A stretch of 64,000 nt of DNA from Zopfochytrium polystomum (taxonomy: Eukaryota; Chytridiomycota; Chytridiomycetes; Chytridiales; Chytridiaceae), in NCBI GenBank assembly GCA_025765615.1, contig JAIVFJ010000038.1, positions 310,001-374,000 of the forward strand. The letters run 5' to 3'. Within the stretch, counting starts at the first letter, position 1; every line of letters starts with the position of its first letter. The notes under the pieces are model-generated. The model was not told where the DNA came from, did not search any database, and worked only from the letters and a program-made list of their open reading frames with translations. Of this stretch, positions 58,025 to 64,000 are shown in pieces. The position numbers were made by a program, and so were the translations under genes.

Positions 58025-60122
58025 CAAGCATAGCGTCGGCACCACTGGAAGCTCCTGTGTCCTCAGCCCCACGAGGCTTGGGTGTCTCTAAAGGTTCTGC
58101 CCCCATCTCCGGCTCCTTCCCCTTGGCGGGAAAGTGTGACAGGTCGCGAAGCTTCCCCTTCAGGTCAGCCACAAACCGGCGGGGCACAAATTCACAGATA
58201 GACCTTGCCAGCAGCACAGAGGGACGGAATGTCGGGTGGTTCAGAATTCCAGCAATACGGCTCAGATATGCTCGCACAGCAGCAGCTTCAGCCTCAGCCC
58301 CTGATCGAAGGCGCGAGGGTTTCCAGGGTTCACACTCATCATCCACCACAACCTCAGCCTTTTTACAGGCAGCCACAAACTTGGCCTTCTCAGATTCCAG
58401 AACCCAGCATTCCATCAGCGACGCATGCTTGCCAATCACAGAAATCTCAGGAACTCGGGGGAATCCATTTGCAGCAGTGAATAGAAGTCTCAAACTGTGG
58501 CGGGGCGCAGCCCGACCAATATCTGAAAGATTGGGCCGAACATAGACTGGAACATACTTCGCTCCGTCAAGGGACCACGCAGGCGGGACATAGTCTGGCG
58601 CTGCGCGGCGCGCCTCAACAACAGAGGATCTAGGTCTGAAAATCTGCTTGAGCTTGGTCTCAGTGTCAACCTTGGGGTCCGTGATAGTCTTAATTCCCTT
58701 GCGGAAATTGTTAGCGAAAAGTGGTTCTGGTGCATTGGCTGCCGCGATGGCGGCAAAACTTAGCGGGAAACGTCGACTTGGGCGGGTGCCTCCACTCCCG
58801 GGTTTCGGGCGGTGTCGCCCCTCTCTGCTGAGGGTCGGCCGCTCAGCCGCTTCCCTCCGTGTTCCTCCGCCGTCGTCGGCCTCCTCCCCCCCATCTTCCT
58901 CCTCCGCGTCATCGTCAATTCGTCTCTCGCGCTGTGTGCTTCTCACGCGTTCCAACTCCTCCTCAAGCGCTCGAATGCGTTCGTCTTTCTCGGTGATGGT
59001 ATTTTCCAGGTCGATGATCCGTCCACGTAGCTTGTCAAGGGTCTCCGCAAAGTATGTGACCTTGTCTCTTGATTGCTGGTTAAGGCGCTCTTGCTCGGCC
59101 CACTTACGTTGTTGACTGGCCATAAATCCGATTAATTCAGCGTTGGTTGGGGGAATGAGAGTGTGGGCAGATTCGAGGGAGGGGCCGGTCAGGAGCGCCT
59201 GGGAGAGCGCTTGCGATGCTTGCGGGGACGTCATTCGATGAGAACTATCGAGCCCTGTGGCGTGCCGTACAGGACGTGCGCCGTGCAGTGGGGGCGCGTC
59301 GTGCGAGGCGGGGGTTGCGTCGCGAGGTGCGGGGATTGCGTCGTGTGGTGCAGAGATTGCGTCGCGCGATGCAGGCAATGCGTCGTGCGATGCAGTGTTG
59401 GTGTCTGCCGGCACCAACTCGTCGGGCTCGTCGGAGTCGTCGTCAAAGAGGTTGCGGAGAAGCGCAGACACAGATCTGGTTGGAGAAGAGTCGCTCGTTT
59501 CGGGGCGACCTCGTTTCGCTTCGATCACGTCGATTGAGGGTGGGGTCCGATGCTTTGGGTTGCGGGGTGGTTGTTGCGGTGTGCTGGGGGCGTCAGTGTC
59601 GGCGGCGGCTAACGCAGGGGCAGATCTGGTGGATGTGGCGGCTTGCCACACGCTCTTGTTGGCGGCTTCGAGGGCAGTGGCGTCGGTGGAGTCCAGCGTG
59701 GAGAGAGCGCGATGGAAGCGGCTCGCTGGCGACGGTTTACAGTGGGAGCAGGCGATCGACAATCGGCGGATACCGGACTTAGCGTTTGGTCTGCCAGCAA
59801 CACCTCTCGAACTGAGCTGCTTTTGGCAGATCGCGCAGGTGATTCGCTTCTGATGGTGATGGAAGAGGTCCCGTTCAAGGGAGTGGAACTCGTCCGCGGT
59901 GGTGACGTTGAATCGAGATCGGGGAAACGGCGTCGGTGCAGGTTCCTGACTGCCTTCGACAGCTTCGGAAGCCGCAGCAACGGCCGGGGGGTTAGGGATC
60001 GGTGGGAAGTTGAGTTTGGTTTGCTTCGACACGATGATGGTGGCTTCAACCTCGACTTTGCCTCGCAACAACGTCCTCGATGTCTGTCCCAGACAGACAC
60101 AAGAACGTGAAGAAAGAAAAAG
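58017..60122 (-). CDS. LINE ORF1, zinc-finger and coiled-coil RNA-binding-like protein
   Basis: Open frame of about 700 codons with stop TGA at 58019–58017. It contains a Cys/His cluster (FHHHQKRITCAICQKQL, then ACSHC) near residue 85. A Ser/Pro-rich middle carries six or so variants of ASHDALPASRDAI. A strong coiled coil lies near residues 330–385 (LDKLRGRIIDLENTITEKDERIRALEEELERV), followed by an acidic patch and a folded C-terminal region (YVPVYVRPNLSDIG). LINE ORF1 proteins bind template RNA; coiled coil plus zinc finger fits that job. The frame has no ATG near its start: it is open from the element boundary and the first stop is at 60125. Either a non-ATG start, a frameshift from the ATG at 60100, or 5' loss is needed. 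Confidence 0.75.
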   Translation of the reverse strand, partial: LFLSSRSCVCLGQTSRTLLRGKVEVEATIIVSKQTKLNFPPIPNPPAVAAASEAVEGSQEPAPTPFPRSRFNVTTADEFHSLERDLFHHHQKRITCAICQKQLSSRGVAGRPNAKSGIRRLSIACSHCKPSPASRFHRALSTLDSTDATALEAANKSVWQAATSTRSAPALAAADTDAPSTPQQPPRNPKHRTPPSIDVIEAKRGRPETSDSSPTRSVSALLRNLFDDDSDEPDELVPADTNTASHDALPASRDAISAPHDAIPAPRDATPASHDAPPLHGARPVRHATGLDSSHRMTSPQASQALSQALLTGPSLESAHTLIPPTNAELIGFMASQQRKWAEQERLNQQSRDKVTYFAETLDKLRGRIIDLENTITEKDERIRALEEELERVRSTQRERRIDDDAEEEDGGEEADDGGGTRREAAERPTLSREGRHRPKPGSGGTRPSRRFPLSFAAIAAANAPEPLFANNFRKGIKTITDPKVDTETKLKQIFRPRSSVVEARRAAPDYVPPAWSLDGAKYVPVYVRPNLSDIGRAAPRHSLRLLFTAANGFPRVPEISVIGKHASLMECWVLESEKAKFVAACKKAEVVVDDECEPWKPSRLRSGAEAEAAAVRAYLSRIAGILNHPTFRPSVLLARSICEFVPRRFVADLKGKLRDLSHFPAKGKEPEMGAEPLETPKPRGAEDTGASSGADAMLDD

Positions 60123-60483
60123 TCACTAACCCTAACTTTTCAATAGTGTATTATTCGCTCCAACCCGAAGGTGAGGAATCTGCAGCTTGAAAGTTAAAAA
60201 AGTACATGCATATGAAGGAGAAGAAAGAAGGTCCAAGAGGTCAGAGGGGACACATGTGAGAGAGAGCCAAAGAAGAGGAAAAACAAAGAGGCCAAGGTGA
60301 AGAGAAGAAATCTGAAAGAACAGTAGAAACAAACGTAAACCAGACAACAGCTTAATGTGAAAAAGTCAACTCAACAAAAAACAAATGGAAAACAAATGAT
60401 GAGGCAACAGAAACAGACACTCATACACCTCCCACTGAAGCACCACTCTCTGTATCAGAGTCAACCCACCCAGATCTGTCTGG
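60123..60483 (-). repeat. LINE 3' end, copy B, interrupted by a copia LTR
   Basis: Second copy of the same LINE 3' end, on the same strand, directly upstream of the full-length element. It begins (minus strand) within ORF2, at the WVDSDTES segment adjoining position 60483, where similarity to copy A stops and the copia LTR begins. The rest of copy B lies beyond the LTR retrotransposon or is lost. Confidence 0.88.
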
Positions 60484-60712
60484 TGAAAGAATTTGCTATG
60501 GTGGCTGATTGATGGGTTGGGCTGCTGTGGTGTACACTACTGAAGGTGGTGGTGGTGGGAGGTTGATCTTGGCTTCTGTCAGTCTTGTGTTTGTCTTTAT
60601 ACAAAACTGTTACAAGGACCATCACTTGCAAAATGCTGCAAGTCATCCTTGCAGAGCAGTATCAGGTCAAAGCTCCTGCACACTGCTTACACCAAAAGAC
60701 CCAAAACTAACA
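60484..60712 (-). repeat. 3' LTR of a Ty1/copia retrotransposon
   Basis: On the minus strand a polypurine tract GGGGGGAG (60720–60713) is followed by TGTTAGTTTTGGG, the canonical LTR opening. The LTR extends to a CA near 60481–60484, where LINE sequence resumes, giving about 229–232 nt. A TATA-like TTTTGTATAAAGAC lies in the middle. The 5' LTR is outside the window, so termini are inferred from one end only. Confidence 0.7.
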
Positions 60713-60973
60713 CTCCCCCCTAAGCTGTGGGCAGGAGCAAAGGCCGGCACGGAGGAAAACCTTAAGCCATGATCAACTTAAGGAAACCGTACACCGGAGA
60801 AAGAAGAATCACAAACAGGTATGACTGGCCATCGGATGGCAGAACAGAAAGGACAGACCGCACTAACAAAAATGGATGGGGGCACATATTGAGCTTCAGA
60901 GGTAAAAGAAAATGAGTCAAAGTAATGAAAAGGAACAAAGAAGAAAACAACTTCACAGATAAGAAAAAATGAA

Positions 60974-61873
60974 TCAGAGGAAAGAGAAGAAACAAAGACC
61001 AGTGCGACTCCGATGGTATTCACTGAGAGCAGCTGAGAGAGATTTTGTCATATAGTCTGCAGGCTGTTCTCCTCCAGCAATCCATTCAAGCCGTACTACC
61101 TTTTGTTCCACAAGTTCTTGAATATAATGATACTTTACTATGATATGCTTTGACTGATTGGTGTAAAGATCATTTGAACTGAGGTTGATCACACCGCTGT
61201 TGTCAGTGTAGATGACAAGTGGAGTTGGAGACGGAAGTTGAAGTGCTGAGTAGAGTTGGGATAGTGCCTTAAGTTCTCGTCCCAGTTCAGACGCAGCTAC
61301 AGCTTCCTGCGGTGACAGCATGACAGTACTGCTCTGAAGAGATGTCCAACTAATAGCTGTTCCTCCAAATAGAACATAGTAGCCAGGCTGTGATTTCCCA
61401 TCTGAGTGGACACCATGGGCAGCGTCGGAGTAACCGGCTATATCTGTGCAGTTGCGAGAATAGAATAAACCATACTCACTATTACCGTTGAGATATTTGA
61501 GAACCAGAATAAGGATCTTCATGCGTTGCTCGCTAGGATCCTTGCTGAAGGCACCAAGGTATGAAACTGCTTGGGCAAGGTCTGGTCGCGTGTGTGTTGC
61601 AAGGTAGTTGATGCCACCAAGGATTGCCTGGTACAGTCTCTGGTCTGGAGCTGCTTGGTCAATCCCACGTGGCTGAAGATTGAGACTACTGGGAAGGGCA
61701 GTTACTGCAGTGTGGTTGTTGATAATGTTGGCATGGCGTTGAAGTAAATCCTTCTTGATATAGGTAGGCTTTCTGGTGCAAGAAGATTCCGTTGTGGCAG
61801 TGTTCCAGTTGCATATTGAGGATGGTTTCACTGCTCCCATTTCGCAGAGTTTGTAAAGGATTAGGCAAGGCAA
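60974..61873 (-). pseudogene. Ty1/copia Pol fragment: RT end and RNase H
   Basis: 299-codon frame on the minus strand. It has the RT–RNase H linker blocks of copia Pol: YQAILGGINYLATHTRPDLAQAVSYL and MKILILVLKYLNG. RNase H motifs follow: DIAGYSDAAHG, SWTSLQSSTVMLS, EAVAASELGRE, PLVIYTDNSGVINLSSN, SKHIIVKYHYIQELVEQKVV and EQPADYMTKSLS. These match the 3' end of Ty1/copia pol, which sits just before the LTR, in the same orientation. The upstream RT core is not intact: residues just before it are degraded. A non-functional remnant or broken element is likely. Confidence 0.85.
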
Positions 61874-62191
61874 TGGCAGAAGAAGTTTTGGCCAGAATCA
61901 CCAAAAAGCAAATATTGTTAACTTAGCTTGCGGTGTGGATGATGAGTCAATCTGACAAAAGAGGATGCAGTTGTCCCAGAAGATTGCATGACTTTCCTGA
62001 CAACTGTTTGATTTAGGTGGCTGTTCAACTCCAGCAGTCAGTGCAGTGGTAATGAACTGCTCAATGTGGATTGGCACATAAAATATGCTGTTGAGGTACG
62101 TGTTGCTGATATCAACTGTGTCAGTGACCCAGTTGATTCAGGCAGCCATTTCGGTGAGTTAACAAGGACTATTGATTTGGAAAAGAGTTGA

Positions 62192-62400
62192 GTGAGTATT
62201 CTGAATATAAATGCAATGACACTAAGTGGGGCCCTTAGCCATGAGTTGTGCATAGAAGCACTCAATGCTGCTGTCTTCACAAAGTTTGACCTTGTAGGCC
62301 CATTTGTTCCAGGTTTTGTTGACATTTGTGGGTTGTTCAATAACTTCGAAAGCTGTACTTTGCAGAGTTGTCAGATGGTGCCAACAGCTGGTGCGGTTCT
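62192..62400 (+). pseudogene. Possible copia integrase fragment in inverted orientation
   Basis: On the plus strand, LSHELCIEALNAAVFTKF resembles the copia integrase core end (GLPxxxWAEAxNTAVYxxN). It lies opposite in orientation to the RNase H fragment. The match is one short motif, so confidence is low. It would indicate either an inversion or a second element. Confidence 0.3.
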
Positions 62401-64000
62401 GATGGAATTTCGCCTGAAGGTAAGAAGTTTGTGGTGGATTCCAAATTTTAAAGTGTTATGTTTGTTTTGTGGTTGTAGAGAAATAGAATCTACTTGTGAT
62501 GGTTTTAACTTTAAGAAACTTTAGGGAAAATTAGTTCAGATTTTCTAAGATACCCTGCACATAAAAGAAAGCACAAGAGAAAACTCTGCACAGGTGAGCC
62601 TTCTGCACGATGCTGGTCTGGGCTCCCCCCAGTACCCTATGAGGCAAGGCGACCACTCCCCCATACACAGCTTGCCCTCAACGCTTTCCTCCGCGTCTCG
62701 CCTGGGCACTTCAGGAGAATAACTGTCTCCTGGTTGGTACTCCTTGCGGAATGGGCTCCCTGCTCAGGACTCCACCTCCTCTGACACAGGTCCAGGCCAC
62801 ACTAGCCTACAAGCTGGGACTTCGGTGTTCGTGGGCCTTCGGTTGATTTACATTGCCAGTCTGCCCCCCGGTCCGGCCTTCCTCAGTCATGCCTATAGTG
62901 CTCCCAGTAAAGCCCACTGGAGGTGACGTTAATTGCAGTAGCACAGAATCCAACCCATCGTGCCGTCACCTCCAACACCAGAGCTGTACACCGTTATCTG
63001 ATTCACTTTCACTGTGGATTACCATGTGGTTGATACTTTTTACCAATTCCAGTTTAACTTCTTCCAATTCTGATTGCTAAAGTTGAATGCTGACTGAATG
63101 GAGGAAGTTGTTGTTTTCTGCAGTGACTCTGCTGTGGGGAATGGTTGATGCTTTGTCTGGCTTTGTTGAGACTGCAGAAAACTGAAAGCAATTTCAATTC
63201 AACTCGTTCAACTTGCAAAATTAAGTCTCAAAGATAGTTCAAGGCGACTGGTGACTGAATGGAGCAAAGTGGTGATGTTGGTGTTGTTTCTGAAGCTGAT
63301 CTGCAGGAATGAATAGTTGAAGGTTTTCCTGAATTTTGCTGAGACTGCTGAGGTTTGAATAGTTTGATGATATGGTAATTGCAACTGTGTGTGAGGTGGT
63401 TGATTTTTGCTTTTGTTGGTCTAGAGTGGAGAATAAAGATAGAGACAAAGTTAGTGGAAGAAAGCATTAGTGAGTATATCCAGATGTTCCACAGAGTTTG
63501 ATTGCTTGATGATGATTTGCCTTTAGTCTCCAAGTGATGTTGTGGAATTTATGCTGGTAGAATAGTGTTAGTGCAAGCAAAGGGAACAAAGACTTAGCCT
63601 GATGTCTTCTACTCTGCCTCGTTAAAGAATCAGCAGAATGTTTCCAAGCCAAAACCACAAAATTTCTGGTCAGATTACAAAAGTTGAGGGCAATCTCTGA
63701 AGCTTCCAGATCCTGGTTATGCTGCATGAATGAATGAGGCATTCAAAGAACATAGCTGTTCTGGAGTGACTCTATTAAGAGCTGTTTGAAATCTAGAATC
63801 AGTTAGATTTGGTTCAGCTAAGGAAGAATCTTTGATGAGAATGGAACTTCAGTAATCTTGCAAGGTTGAGCTTGTTTATAGTTTGCTCTGAAAAAGTGTT
63901 TGTGTAGAGTGTCCAATAAAGATAAACGTTGATACTCCTTGGAATGAGCCAAAAGTTATTTTCAAGGAACATTGTGTTTTGTCAGAGAAGTTGGTTAGGA
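62401..64000. other. Decayed repeat-rich region, no intact gene
   Basis: 1.6 kb with frequent stops in all frames. T/G-rich stretches (63050–63500, TTGATG, GTTGAAG) and a CC-rich block at 62600–62900 look like transposon debris. A minus-strand frame at 63467–63742 includes WRLKANHHQAI, weakly like copia Gag starts, but I cannot support it. The copia 5' part and its 5' LTR, if present, lie here or beyond the window. Confidence 0.4.

Larger units (their letters stand above)
54606..60122 (-). mobile_element. APE-type LINE retrotransposon ending in TTAGGG-like repeats
   Basis: Reading the minus strand, the element starts directly after the GTTAGGGTTAG of an adjoining copy (60123–60133). It carries ORF1 (60122–58017) and ORF2 (58024–55727 plus a second piece 55836–54910), then a 300-nt 3' UTR. 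It ends in AAAAGTTAGGGTTAG. Endonuclease and reverse-transcriptase motifs identify it as a non-LTR retrotransposon. The terminal TTAGGG-type sequence replaces the poly(A) tail usual in LINEs and equals the canonical fungal telomere unit. About 5.5 kb matches a full-length element. ORF2 is damaged (see its entry), so this copy is probably inactive. Related cases are known (TRAS/SART, MoTeR), but the family here is not identified. Confidence 0.88.

Noticed and set aside
62600..62950. Possible gene in CC-rich block
   Set aside because: Stops in all frames and no family motif; likely transposon debris.
1..64000. CRISPR arrays, operons or Shine–Dalgarno sites
   Set aside because: Spliceosomal introns, divergent monocistronic genes and eukaryotic families show this is nuclear DNA.

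Overview
The window is a gene-dense nuclear eukaryotic segment (about 1–51.9 kb) followed by a repeat- and transposon-rich segment (about 51.9–64 kb). Coding genes carry many short GT–AG introns; most of those I could place by reading-frame continuity are 37–85 nt. Gene families, intron size and protein style suggest a fungus. Three genes encode cilium/flagellum-linked families (an enkurin-domain protein, an LRRC49-like protein and a TTC29-like TPR protein). That points to a flagellated, zoosporic fungus such as a chytrid. The organism assignment is inference.

Layout of the gene-dense part: a frame-broken TPR–DUF4470 gene (minus, 46–1363); a SEC7/BIG Arf-GEF (minus, 9 or 10 exons); a serine-rich single-pass membrane protein (plus); the enkurin gene (plus), convergent with LRRC49 (minus); a full-length ABCC transporter (minus); an RNB exoribonuclease of the mitochondrial Dss1 type (minus), sharing a 121-nt divergent promoter with a large unrecognised gene (plus); geranylgeranyl diphosphate synthase; an unknown acidic protein; the RBM39-type splicing factor; the TTC29-like gene (all plus); a coiled-coil gene (minus) divergent from a DONSON-like replication gene (plus); importin alpha (plus); a C2H2 zinc-finger protein (minus); a 98-residue membrane protein (plus); a C2–AGC kinase (minus) whose upstream region overlaps a mitochondrial-type peptide deformylase (plus).

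The last 12 kb contains a decayed Tc1/mariner copy, a TCAGATTG-type tandem repeat, a 5.5-kb APE-type LINE on the minus strand, and a Ty1/copia fragment. The LINE ends in a TTAGGG-like sequence and sits head-to-tail behind another copy of itself; that second copy is interrupted by the copia 3' LTR. A LINE that ends in telomere-type repeats and stacks in tandem recalls telomere-targeted retrotransposons of other lineages. It is the most interesting object here.

Exon coordinates come from manual splice-site and frame reasoning. For SEC7, ABCC, RNB, the serine-rich gene, importin alpha, GGPP synthase, RBM39, deformylase and the small membrane protein, the proposed exons sum to a multiple of three. 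No alignment, RNA data or database search was available.
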